This document shows, piece after piece, positions 1 to 6,463 of a DNA stretch of 11,542 bases; the stretch's first letter is position 1; the number at the start of each line of letters is the position of its first letter. The stretch covers positions 1 to 11,542 of the forward strand of contig JABFXT010000825.1 in NCBI GenBank assembly GCA_013361595.1, given 5' to 3'. The notes under the pieces were generated by a model. The model was given only the letters and a program-made list of their open reading frames with translations. It did not search any database and was not told the origin of the DNA. This DNA comes from Nocardia sp. GTDB taxonomy: Bacteria > Actinomycetota > Actinomycetes > Mycobacteriales > Mycobacteriaceae. The position numbers and the translations under genes were made by a program.

Positions 1-216
1 GCCACCGGTTCTGCCCGACCCCCGGTGACTTCGCCGGAGCGCGGCCGCCGCTGGTGAGCACGGACCGGATACCCCGAGTGGAGAAGCCACGCGAGCCCCG
101 CCACATCTCGCGTATCGTGCGCCGCTGGTGTCCTCGCTCATATCTCAGCTGTTCGTGCCCGTTATCTGCCCTAAGCTGGCTGTTGGAACCGACACCGGAC
201 CGGGACTCCACGCGGT
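1..216. other. Intergenic sequence without a supported gene
   Basis: I see no convincing gene here. The phosphodiesterase reading frame stays open upstream to the window edge, but its translation (rich in Arg, Pro, Cys and Ser, without recognisable domains) does not look like protein and has no ribosome binding site. The first bases could be the last codons of an upstream plus-strand gene stopping at 26-28 or 55-57, but nothing supports one choice. A TAAGCT hexamer at 172-177 fits the actinobacterial TANNNT -10 pattern and could give a start near 184, upstream of the structured element. No good -35 accompanies it, so this is a weak suggestion. Confidence 0.4.
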
Positions 217-351
217 GTCGAGTCCTAGAGACCCGGAAAGGGCCGAGTCCGTCCGGTCGTTGCCCCCGCGAAATGCATGCACCGCAGGTATGGGTTTCGC
301 GGGTGCGACGGCGGGATCCAGGGGCCTCGACCCTGTGCGCCGGCGACGCAC
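217..351. repeat. Palindromic structured element, copy 1
   Basis: This is a long imperfect palindrome. A nearly continuous stem pairs 256-273 with 295-312, with one mismatch (264/304). It includes a perfect 9-bp block, CCCGCGAAA (265-273) with TTTCGCGGG (295-303). An outer arm pairs GGGCCGAGTCC (240-250) with 321-333, with two mismatches. The apical part contains CCGCAGG, and a small hairpin (335-339 with 347-351) closes the 3' side. The same order of arms occurs in the copy at 6311-6450. Here the element lies 20 bp upstream of the phosphodiesterase start, so it would form its 5' leader if transcription starts upstream. Whether it acts as RNA or is a REP/MITE-like DNA repeat cannot be told from sequence. 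The strand is not assigned. Confidence 0.72.
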
Positions 352-361
352 AATCGAACGC

Positions 362-367
362 AGGAGG
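362..367 (+). promoter_or_regulatory. Ribosome binding site of the phosphodiesterase gene
   Basis: AGGAGG lies 4 bases before the ATG at 372. It is the only good Shine-Dalgarno site in the long open frame, and it decides the start in favour of 372 over upstream GTG codons such as the one at 54. Confidence 0.85.
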
Positions 368-371
368 CCCG

Positions 372-1148
372 ATGATCCTGGTGGCCCAGGTCAGCGATAC
401 ACATTTCGATCTCGGTACCCGTAACGTCGAACGTGCGCAACGGGTGATGGCCTATCTGGCGGATCTGCGGCGACGGCCCGATGTGATCGTGGTGACCGGG
501 GATATCACCGATTCCGGGAAGCCCGAGCAGTACGCCGAGGCCCGGTCGGCACTGCAGGCCGATCTGCCGGTACTCGCGATTCCGGGTAATCACGACGAAC
601 GTGCCGCGTTCCGTGAGGTGCTGCTGGGCACTCCCCCGCTCGACGACCCCGTCAACCATGTGCACCGGGTCGGTGGCCTGACGTTGATCCTGCTGGATTC
701 CAGTGTTCCCGGTCAGTCCGCCGGACGCCTGACCGAACAGACCTACGACTGGTTGCACAGCACTCTCGCCGAGACCCCCGCCGACGACGCCGTCCTGTTG
801 GCGCTGCATCATCCACCGGTGTTCCTGCACAGCCCGATCGTGGATTCCATCGCCCTGGCCGGGCCGGAACGGCTCGCCGCGGTGATCGCCGCCGACGAAC
901 GGGTCATCGGGACCCTGGCCGGGCACGCGCATACCGCCGCCGTGGCCACCTTCGCCGGGCGCCCCCTGCTCATGGGACCGAGTACCGCGTCGGTGCTGGG
1001 TGGTGAATGGGAGCTGGCGCCACCCGAGCGAGTGATGGACTACGCGCCGGATCCGGCCGTGGCGCTCCATGTGGTCGACGACGACCACCGGTTGATCACG
1101 CATTTCCGCAGCGTCCCGATGGGTGGCTGGATCGGTACCCCGTTCTGA
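372..1148 (+). CDS. Class III cyclic nucleotide phosphodiesterase-like metallophosphoesterase (CpdA/Rv0805 type)
   Basis: This 258-residue calcineurin-like phosphoesterase probably hydrolyses 3',5'-cyclic nucleotides or related phosphodiesters in the cytosol with a two-metal centre. The full set of metal ligands is visible: D9-x-H11 (SDTHFD), D44 in VTGD, N73 in GNHD, H146 in LHHPP, and H185-x-H187 in GHAH. This spacing and the compact length match CpdA and M. tuberculosis Rv0805. There is no signal peptide or membrane segment. The start at 372 follows an AGGAGG site, and the protein begins directly with the first beta strand, as in the family. The gene converges on the AraC-type regulator with only 7 bp between stops and no room for a separate terminator. 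A palindromic element sits just upstream. The substrate is inferred from family; related enzymes also cleave other phosphodiesters and monoesters. Confidence 0.88.
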   Translation: MILVAQVSDTHFDLGTRNVERAQRVMAYLADLRRRPDVIVVTGDITDSGKPEQYAEARSALQADLPVLAIPGNHDERAAFREVLLGTPPLDDPVNHVHRVGGLTLILLDSSVPGQSAGRLTEQTYDWLHSTLAETPADDAVLLALHHPPVFLHSPIVDSIALAGPERLAAVIAADERVIGTLAGHAHTAAVATFAGRPLLMGPSTASVLGGEWELAPPERVMDYAPDPAVALHVVDDDHRLITHFRSVPMGGWIGTPF

Positions 1149-1155
1149 TCGCGGG

Positions 1156-2208
1156 TCAGTACCGGCCGGCGCGGGCGCGGCGATAGGCGGCGGGGGTGCC
1201 GCCCGTCCAGCGCCGGAACGCGTAGATGAAGGTCGACGCCTCCGCGTAGCCGAGCCGGATCGCGACATCGCTCACCGACAGCGGTGTGGTGGTCAGCATC
1301 TCCTCGGCCAGGGCCTGACGCACCTCGTCGAGCAGCGCGCGGTAGCTGGTACCGGCGGCGTCGAGGTGGCGGCGCAGGGTGCGTGTGCTCATGTTCAGAT
1401 CGCCGGCCACCGTGTCGATACCGGGCGGTGCGGCGAGACCGTCCAGCCCGCCGCGCGGCACCAGCCGGGCCCGCACCTCCGCGGCGATCCCGGTCCGCGC
1501 CCGGCGGCGGTGCACCAGGTCCCGGCACTGGGCCAGACAGATGGCCAGGGTGTGCTCGTTGGCCTGCGGTAGCGGCCGGTCGAGGATCGCCGGATCGATG
1601 GCCACCAGGGTGTGTGGCTGCCCGAACCGCGGCCGGGCGACGGTCACCTCTTGGATCAGATCCGCGTAGGACGGTTCGGGGAACCGGAATTCGGCGCGCA
1701 GCAGGGCCAGATGACGGCCGAGCAGGTCGCTCATCACCTGATGCATCGCCGTCACATCGCGTTCCACCAGGAACTGACGGACGTCGGCGGGTACCGATTC
1801 GTCGTGGATGCGGCCGATGAATTCGCCGTGCTCCCACTGGGTCACCGGCAGGCAGAAGGTGAAACTCAGTTCGAGGTAGCGCAGGGCGAAATCGATGGCC
1901 TCGGCCAGCGTCGGGCTGCTCACACAGGCGAACCCGAAGATCCCGAAGGTGGTGATGCGGTACCGCCGGCCCACCTCGACACCCATCCCCGGCCGGTCCA
2001 GTTCGCGAACCAGATTGCGAACCACAGCGAGTTCGGTGTGCGCGTCGATCTGGGCGTCCGGATCGCGCAGCCGGGCTTCGGTCAGGTCGGTACCGCGCAG
2101 CAGCGCCGAGAGGGATGCTCCGTGCTCGGTTCCGTATCCGGCCATGAGCGCGACGCTGGCGACTCCCCGGGGGAAGTCCCAGTCCCGGATCGACGGACTC
2201 TGCACCAT
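1156..2208 (-). CDS. AraC-family transcriptional regulator (OruR/VirS-like, arabinose_bd-type N-terminus)
   Basis: This is a 350-residue DNA-binding regulator. Residues about 20-215 look like the 'Arabinose_bd' sensor domain of the OruR/ArgR/VirS group, with the typical GRRYRITTFGIFGFACVSSP stretch near 80-99. The C-terminal about 100 residues form the double helix-turn-helix of AraC/XylS proteins: first helix pair near 262-283 (DLNMSTRTLRRHL), second near 311-335 (SVSDVAIRLGYAEASTFIYA) followed by FRRWTGGTPAAYR. The ATG at 2208 has no Shine-Dalgarno sequence, but a CATAAT -10-like hexamer ends 6 bases upstream, so a leaderless mRNA is likely. The gene lies 41 bp behind the metal exporter gene on the same strand. 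Relatives often control lipid or amino-acid catabolism; the effector and targets here are unknown. Confidence 0.9.
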   Translation of the reverse strand: MVQSPSIRDWDFPRGVASVALMAGYGTEHGASLSALLRGTDLTEARLRDPDAQIDAHTELAVVRNLVRELDRPGMGVEVGRRYRITTFGIFGFACVSSPTLAEAIDFALRYLELSFTFCLPVTQWEHGEFIGRIHDESVPADVRQFLVERDVTAMHQVMSDLLGRHLALLRAEFRFPEPSYADLIQEVTVARPRFGQPHTLVAIDPAILDRPLPQANEHTLAICLAQCRDLVHRRRARTGIAAEVRARLVPRGGLDGLAAPPGIDTVAGDLNMSTRTLRRHLDAAGTSYRALLDEVRQALAEEMLTTTPLSVSDVAIRLGYAEASTFIYAFRRWTGGTPAAYRRARAGRY

Positions 2209-2214
2209 CCCGAC

Positions 2215-2220
2215 ATTATG
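2215..2220 (-). promoter_or_regulatory. Putative -10 element of a leaderless promoter for the AraC-type gene
   Basis: On the minus strand this reads CATAAT and is followed by 6 bases and then the ATG at 2208. A start of transcription about 7 bases downstream would coincide with the start codon. A weak -35 (CTGACG, 2240-2245) lies 19 bases upstream, longer than ideal. The absence of a ribosome binding site supports leaderless initiation. This is inferred from sequence only. Confidence 0.4.
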
Positions 2221-2249
2221 GCCGAATATCTCTATCGATCGTCAGGGGT

Positions 2250-3164
2250 TCACCAGGAGAGCTGGGCACAGCGGCGGGCGGTATCGGCGGACTCGACCTG
2301 GAGAGTCGCGTGCTGGATATGGAACCGCTCGGCCAGCAGGCGCTGGGCAGCGCGCAGGATCTCGTCACCGGCGTCCGCGCCCGTGGTGGTGATATGGGCC
2401 GAGGCGACCTCCATACCCGAGGTCAGGGTCCAGACGTGGAGATCGTGGACATCGCAGACCCCCGGCACGGCGGCCAGCTCACCGGCCACCTTCTCCACAT
2501 CCAGTTCCTCGGGGCTGTGCTGGAACAGAATGCGCAGCGACCGCCGGGCCAGCAGATAGGTCCGGGGCAGGACCCACAGGCCGATCGCGACGCCGACGAT
2601 CATATCGGCGTAGAGCCAGCCGGTGGTCAGTGTGATCGCGGCGGAGACCAGTACGCCGAACGAGCCGACCATATCGGCCAGCACCTCGAGATAGGCCCCT
2701 CGCACATTGAGGCTCTCCTCGGCTCCCCGCCGCAGCAGCAGGAAGGCCGCGATATTGGCCACCAGGCCGATCGCACCGGCGGCGAGCACCGGCCCGCCGG
2801 GCACCTCCGGCGGTTCACCGAACCGGCGTACCGCTTCGACCAGCACATATCCGGCGACCGCGAAGAGCAGTACGGCATTGGCGAGCGCGGCGATCACCTC
2901 GGCGCGGTAATAGCCGAAGGTGCGGGTATAGCTGGGGCGGGTGTTGCGGGCCAGCACGATCGCCGACAGCGCCATGGCGATACCCACGACGTCGGTGAGC
3001 ATATGGGCCGCGTCCGACAGCAGTGCCAGCGAACCGGTGGCCAGCGCGACCACCAGCTCTATCAGCATGAATCCCACGCCGATGGCCAATGCCAGAGCCA
3101 ACCGGCCGACATACTTCCCGGAGGCGCTCTCCGGTGATACGTGATGCGTATGATCATGTCCCAC
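2250..3164 (-). CDS. Cation diffusion facilitator (CzcD/ZitB-type) metal exporter
   Basis: This 304-residue inner-membrane antiporter should export Zn(II) or another divalent metal in exchange for protons. A His-rich N-terminus (MGHDHTHH) precedes six membrane segments at about residues 19-42, 48-71, 86-111, 124-144, 155-178 and 183-200. These are followed by a cytosolic ferredoxin-like domain (about 215-295) containing DVHDLHVWTLTSG. The TM2 metal site is H54-xxx-D58 in SDAAHMLTD. In TM5 the usual H-xxx-D is E160-xxx-D164 (LEVLAD), a variant that I believe occurs in some actinobacterial members. I chose GTG at 3164, which gives the usual family start and sits 6 bases after a likely -10. An in-frame ATG at 3191 would lie inside the promoter spacer. 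The AraC-type gene follows 41 bp downstream, and the ECF transporter is divergent. The metal is not determined. Confidence 0.9.
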   Translation of the reverse strand: MGHDHTHHVSPESASGKYVGRLALALAIGVGFMLIELVVALATGSLALLSDAAHMLTDVVGIAMALSAIVLARNTRPSYTRTFGYYRAEVIAALANAVLLFAVAGYVLVEAVRRFGEPPEVPGGPVLAAGAIGLVANIAAFLLLRRGAEESLNVRGAYLEVLADMVGSFGVLVSAAITLTTGWLYADMIVGVAIGLWVLPRTYLLARRSLRILFQHSPEELDVEKVAGELAAVPGVCDVHDLHVWTLTSGMEVASAHITTTGADAGDEILRAAQRLLAERFHIQHATLQVESADTARRCAQLSW

Positions 3165-3170
3165 CCGACA

Positions 3171-3199
3171 AACATATGCGTCAATGCGCATGCTTGCAA
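3171..3199 (-). promoter_or_regulatory. Putative promoter and dyad operator of the metal exporter
   Basis: On the minus strand a -35-like TTGCAA (3194-3199) and a -10-like TATGTT (3171-3176) are exactly 17 bases apart. After the -10 come 6 bases and then the GTG at 3164, so the transcript would be leaderless. The spacer is filled by an inverted repeat, ATGCG (3176-3180) and CGCAT (3187-3191), with a 6-base centre. This is the placement used by metal-sensing MerR and ArsR/SmtB regulators. No such regulator gene is in the window, so the operator role is inference. Confidence 0.4.
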
Positions 3200-3231
3200 T
3201 ACCTTCGATTCGCGCCCGCCCGCCAGGCTGG

Positions 3232-3237
3232 CAGACT
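3232..3237 (+). promoter_or_regulatory. Weak candidate -10 for the ECF transporter genes
   Basis: CAGACT lies 7 bases before the GTG at 3245 and matches the best-conserved A2 and T6 positions of the -10 consensus. No clear -35 or Shine-Dalgarno sequence is visible, so a leaderless start is possible but poorly supported. Confidence 0.22.
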
Positions 3238-3244
3238 TGAGTTC

Positions 3245-5506
3245 GTGAGTGACCAGTCCGCAGCCACCCGCCCCGGCGAACCGGACCGCGGCCCCGGCGC
3301 CACCGCGCTCGACCCGTCCGGGTCCGGTGCCGCACCGGGCGACACCGAGTCCGGCACCGCGCGGAGCGGGGCCGAGCACGCTACCGCGCTGCGTCCGATC
3401 GAACTCGCCACCGGGGCGGTACTGGGCGGGGTCACCGTCGGACTGGTGACCATCGGCACCGTCGTCCCCTTCGCCGCCGCACTCCAGCTCGTCGCGGCGG
3501 TTCCGATGGGCCTGCTCGCCCATCGCTACCGCTTCCGGACCGTGTTCACCGCCTCGGTATCGGCCGCCCTGGTCACCTTCGTGGCGGCCGGGCTCACCGC
3601 CGCTATGGCAATGGTCGCCACCGCCACCATCGGCGGTATCGTCGGCACCGTCAAACGCCGCCGCGGCGGCCTCGTCGCGGTCACCGGGTTGTCGATTCTC
3701 GCCGGCATCGGATGGGGTGCCTTCTCGATCGGGTTCCTGCTGGCCTTCTCGGCGACCCGCAATCTGCTCTTCGACACCGTCCGCAACACCGCGACCGGCC
3801 TGAACGAGCTCACCTCCCGCCAACAGCATCTGGAACCGCTGGGCCGCGGCGTACTGCATCTCACCGATATCGTCCTGCAGTGGTGGTGGGTCTATATCGG
3901 CGGCACAGTCCTGGTCGGCACCGTGGTCACCGCGCTGGTCTCCTGGTTCGTCCTCGGATCCGTCCTGGACCGGCTCAGCTGGCTCCCCGGCACCGACCGG
4001 CTCGACGCACCCGCCGACAACCGGCCGATCGCCCCGCTGCCGGTAACGCTGCGCGCGGCCGGATACCGATATCCCGGCGCGCCCGCGGACGCGCTGACCG
4101 GAATCGACCTGCGGGTCGAAGTCGGCGAATTCGTCGCGGTGGTCGGGCACAACGGATCGGGCAAATCGACGCTCACCCGGCTGCTGGCCGGACTGCCACC
4201 CAGCAGCGGAAGTGTCGAACGACCGGGTTCCGCCGGGCTCGGCCATCTCGGCGGCACCGCACTGGTCCTGCAACGGCCGGAAAGCCAGACCCTGGGCGTA
4301 CTGGTCGCCGACGATGTGGTCTGGGGGCTACCCGCCGCGCTCGCGGCCGAGGTCGATATCGACGCACTCCTGCACGAAGTGGGTCTGGACGGGATGGGTG
4401 GCCGGGAAACCGCGACCCTGTCCGGCGGTCAGCAGCAGCGGCTGGCCGTCGCGGCCGCCCTCGCCCGCCGCCCGGCCCTGCTCATCGCCGACGAAGCCAC
4501 CTCGATGATCGACCCGGAGGGTCGCCGCGAACTGGTGGGCCTGCTGGCCGGTCTGCCGAAACGGCACGCCATGGCGGTACTGCTGGTGACCCATCACGAG
4601 GCCGACGCCGGTGCCGCCGACCGGGTGGTGCACCTGGCCGGGGGCCGGATGGTCGATCACCTACCGGCCTGGCCGAAACCGGCCCGGGCGCAACGCCGCC
4701 GCCCCATGGGCGACACCCTGCTCGAACTGCGCGGCGTCCGGCACACCTACAACCGCGGCACCCCGTGGGAGGCACCCGCCCTACACGGGGTCGACCTGTC
4801 GGTACGGCGCGGGGAAGCGCTGCTGGTCGTCGGCGGGAACGGGTCCGGGAAGTCGACGCTGGCCTGGATCATGGCCGGGCTGATCGCACCCAGCACCGGG
4901 CGCTGCGAACTGGCGGGTAAACCGGTCAGCAGGCAGATCGGCCGGGTGGAATTGGCCTTCCAGCATTCCCGGCTGCAGTTGCAGCGGCATACCGTCGGTG
5001 AGGAGGTCGCCGACTGGGGCGGTGCGGGCACCGGTTCCGGGACCGTGGGCAAAGCGCTCGTCGCCGTCGGACTGAATCGCGCGCTGACCACTCGGTCCAT
5101 CGAGGAACTCAGCGGTGGCCAGGCGAAACGGGTGGTGCTGGCCGCCATCGTCGCCGCGCACCCGCAGGTGGTCGTACTGGACGAACCGCTGGCCGGACTG
5201 GACCCGGAGGGCCGCGCCGATATCGTCGAGTTGCTGGCGCGCCTACGCGACTCGGGCCTCACCCTGATCGTCATCTCACACGATGTCGAAGATGTGGCCG
5301 CCATCTGCGACCGCACCGTCCACCTGCGGGCCGGCCGGATCCCGGAAACCGAGACCGCACCGGTCCCCGTTTTCGGCACCGAATCCGATACGGCGCCCAT
5401 ACCACCTGTCCAGCCACCCGGTTCGGCACACCGCCCGGCCCCGGAACCCGCCTGGCGGCTGCGCGGTGGCGACGCCCACGGTATCGACCACGGGGGTGCG
5501 CGATGA
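3245..5506 (+). CDS. ECF transporter fusion: membrane (putative S) domain plus two ABC ATPase domains
   Basis: This 753-residue protein powers vitamin- or cofactor-type uptake. Residues 1-50 are a low-complexity Gly/Pro/Ala tail. Residues about 52-242 hold around six hydrophobic segments and are probably the substrate-binding S component, loosely resembling DUF2232-like proteins. ATPase 1 has Walker A GHNGSGKST (301-309), Q-loop Q343, LSGGQ (392-396), Walker B ending D416-E417 and switch H450. ATPase 2 has GGNGSGKST (530-538), Q573, LSGGQ (622-626), D646-E647 and H679. Both sites look intact. A Pro-rich tail follows residue 700. GTG 3245 was chosen because upstream codons run into the divergent promoter region. 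The gene overlaps ecfT by ATGA. The build matches M. tuberculosis Rv2326c (about 700 residues). The substrate is unknown, and no riboswitch or biosynthesis gene nearby hints at it. Confidence 0.88.
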   Translation: MSDQSAATRPGEPDRGPGATALDPSGSGAAPGDTESGTARSGAEHATALRPIELATGAVLGGVTVGLVTIGTVVPFAAALQLVAAVPMGLLAHRYRFRTVFTASVSAALVTFVAAGLTAAMAMVATATIGGIVGTVKRRRGGLVAVTGLSILAGIGWGAFSIGFLLAFSATRNLLFDTVRNTATGLNELTSRQQHLEPLGRGVLHLTDIVLQWWWVYIGGTVLVGTVVTALVSWFVLGSVLDRLSWLPGTDRLDAPADNRPIAPLPVTLRAAGYRYPGAPADALTGIDLRVEVGEFVAVVGHNGSGKSTLTRLLAGLPPSSGSVERPGSAGLGHLGGTALVLQRPESQTLGVLVADDVVWGLPAALAAEVDIDALLHEVGLDGMGGRETATLSGGQQQRLAVAAALARRPALLIADEATSMIDPEGRRELVGLLAGLPKRHAMAVLLVTHHEADAGAADRVVHLAGGRMVDHLPAWPKPARAQRRRPMGDTLLELRGVRHTYNRGTPWEAPALHGVDLSVRRGEALLVVGGNGSGKSTLAWIMAGLIAPSTGRCELAGKPVSRQIGRVELAFQHSRLQLQRHTVGEEVADWGGAGTGSGTVGKALVAVGLNRALTTRSIEELSGGQAKRVVLAAIVAAHPQVVVLDEPLAGLDPEGRADIVELLARLRDSGLTLIVISHDVEDVAAICDRTVHLRAGRIPETETAPVPVFGTESDTAPIPPVQPPGSAHRPAPEPAWRLRGGDAHGIDHGGAR

Positions 5507-6237
5507 GCACTGTGCTGCTGCGCCGGGTCCCGGTCGCCAGTCCGGTCCACAACCTGTGGGCCGGGACCAAGATGATCGGCGCGTTCCTGATCAGCCTGTT
5601 GCTGATGGTCCTGCCGAGCTGGCCCATCCTCGGCATCATGATCGTGTTCCTGATCGCCATCGGCATCGTGGCCCGGCTGCCACTCGGCGTACTGCCCCGG
5701 CTGCCGTTCCTGTTCTGGCTGCTGATCGGGTTGGGCGCGCTGATCAATGTGCCCGTCGGTGGCACCGCCGTGCTGCGGTACGCGCAGGTGGTGGTGTTCG
5801 GGCTGATCCTGGTGGCCGCGTCCATGCTCATCGCCTGGACCACCCCCATGAGCGAAATCGCCCCCGCCCTGGCCACACTCGGCCGCCCCCTGCGGAAACT
5901 GCGCGTCCCGGTCGACGAACTGGCCGTGGTCGTCGCCCTCACCCTGCGCGGGCTGCCGCTGCTGCTGGAGGAGATACGCATCCTGCGGGCCGCCCGCCGG
6001 CTACGCCCCAAACCCGATCTGCTGCACCGCACCACCGACCCGGTGATCGATATCCTCACCGCCGCCATGGCGGTATCCACCCGGCGCGCCGGCGAGTTGG
6101 GCGAGGCGATCACCGCGCGTGGCGGAACCGGTCAGCTCACCGCCCGCCCGGCCACCCCGGGCCGCAACGACGTATTCGCGCTCGTCATCGTGGTAGCGGT
6201 ATGCGCCGGTGCCCTGACGCTGGAAATCCTGTTGTGA
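5503..6237 (+). CDS. ECF transporter transmembrane subunit EcfT (CbiQ family)
   Basis: This 244-residue membrane protein couples the ATPases to the substrate-binding part of the ECF transporter. Hydrophobic segments lie at about residues 24-38, 41-57, 64-82, 94-112 and 223-244. Between the last two is the cytosolic helical region with the two coupling motifs of the family: an Arg-rich motif LRAARR (161-166) and the Ala-Arg-Gly motif TARG (204-207). Its start codon overlaps the stop of the upstream fused gene (ATGA), which indicates translational coupling and a fixed stoichiometry. It corresponds to M. tuberculosis Rv2325c, which pairs with Rv2326c. The last codons (CTG TTG TGA) are repeated just after the stop, in a short tandem repeat. 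Confidence 0.9.
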   Translation: MSTVLLRRVPVASPVHNLWAGTKMIGAFLISLLLMVLPSWPILGIMIVFLIAIGIVARLPLGVLPRLPFLFWLLIGLGALINVPVGGTAVLRYAQVVVFGLILVAASMLIAWTTPMSEIAPALATLGRPLRKLRVPVDELAVVVALTLRGLPLLLEEIRILRAARRLRPKPDLLHRTTDPVIDILTAAMAVSTRRAGELGEAITARGGTGQLTARPATPGRNDVFALVIVVAVCAGALTLEILL

Positions 6238-6311
6238 GGATCCAGGCCCTGTTGTGAAGCACCAGGACCGCCCCACCCGTGCTGTGAAGGACCAGGACCG
6301 CCCCCACCGTG
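6229..6311. repeat. Imperfect tandem repeat overlapping the ecfT stop codon
   Basis: Three successive units begin CTGTTGTGAGGATCCAGG (6229), CTGTTGTGAAGCACCAGG (6249) and CTGTGAAGGACCAGG (6282). The last two continue with nearly the same ACCGCCCC(C)ACC(C)GTG segment, giving units of about 30-33 bases; the first is shortened to 20. The first unit includes the last two sense codons and the stop of ecfT, so the array seems to have grown by copying the gene's own 3' end. No function is apparent. Confidence 0.7.
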
Positions 6312-6450
6312 CCGAGTTTTACGAGGCCCACAAAGGTCGAGGCCCGTCCCGCCGTTCAGCCCTCGAAAGCGCATGAGCCGCAGGCTCGAGTCTCGAGGGC
6401 TGACCGGCGGGACCGAGGGGGCCTCGACCCCGCGGCGCCGAAGGCGCCGC
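6311..6450. repeat. Palindromic structured element, copy 2
   Basis: Four pairings are visible by eye. The outer arm is GGTCGAGGCC (6335-6344) with 6420-6429, 10 perfect pairs. The middle arm is GTCCCGCCG (6346-6354) with 6405-6413, 9 perfect pairs. The inner arm is TCAGCCCTCGA (6356-6366) with 6393-6403, 11 perfect pairs. The apical hairpin is GAGCC-GCA-GGCTC (6375-6387). A separate 8-bp hairpin with a GAA loop follows (6432-6450). The order matches copy 1 at 217-351, including the CCGCAGG apex and the 5' motif GAG(G/A)CCC with AAAGG. Here the element lies between two converging genes, so it is not a leader in this place. It may still act as a bidirectional transcription barrier. Confidence 0.75.
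6432..6450. terminator. Possible bidirectional hairpin terminator between converging genes
   Basis: An 8-bp perfect stem (6432-6439 with 6443-6450) has a three-base loop. It sits downstream of both ecfT (+) and the small minus-strand gene ending at 6464. Neither strand shows a U-tract after the stem, so it would be an actinobacterial U-less terminator at best. It is also the last arm of palindromic element copy 2. Confidence 0.4.
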
Positions 6451-6463
6451 AAAATAAACACAG

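Noticed and set aside
217..351. CRISPR or tRNA-like explanation of the palindromic element
   Set aside because: There are no regularly spaced short repeats with unique spacers and no tRNA arm pattern. The two copies are 6 kb apart with a long single-stem architecture.
54..371. N-terminal extension of the phosphodiesterase from an upstream GTG
   Set aside because: The translation is not protein-like, spans the palindromic element, and lacks a ribosome site, whereas ATG 372 follows AGGAGG and begins the family fold directly.
225..1268. Long open frame on the minus strand opposite the phosphodiesterase
   Set aside because: It is antisense to a gene with all catalytic motifs; its Gly/Arg/Gln/His-rich translation is typical of shadow frames in high-GC DNA.
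3165..3244. Riboswitch controlling the ECF transporter
   Set aside because: Only about 80 bases separate the divergent genes, and they are filled by promoter-like elements. No cobalamin, thiamine or other known aptamer core is visible.
3062..4273. 403-residue minus-strand open frame opposite the ECF fusion gene
   Set aside because: It has Asp/Gly/Arg-biased composition and no domain, and it covers both the exporter N-terminus and the ECF membrane domain, which are clearly real.
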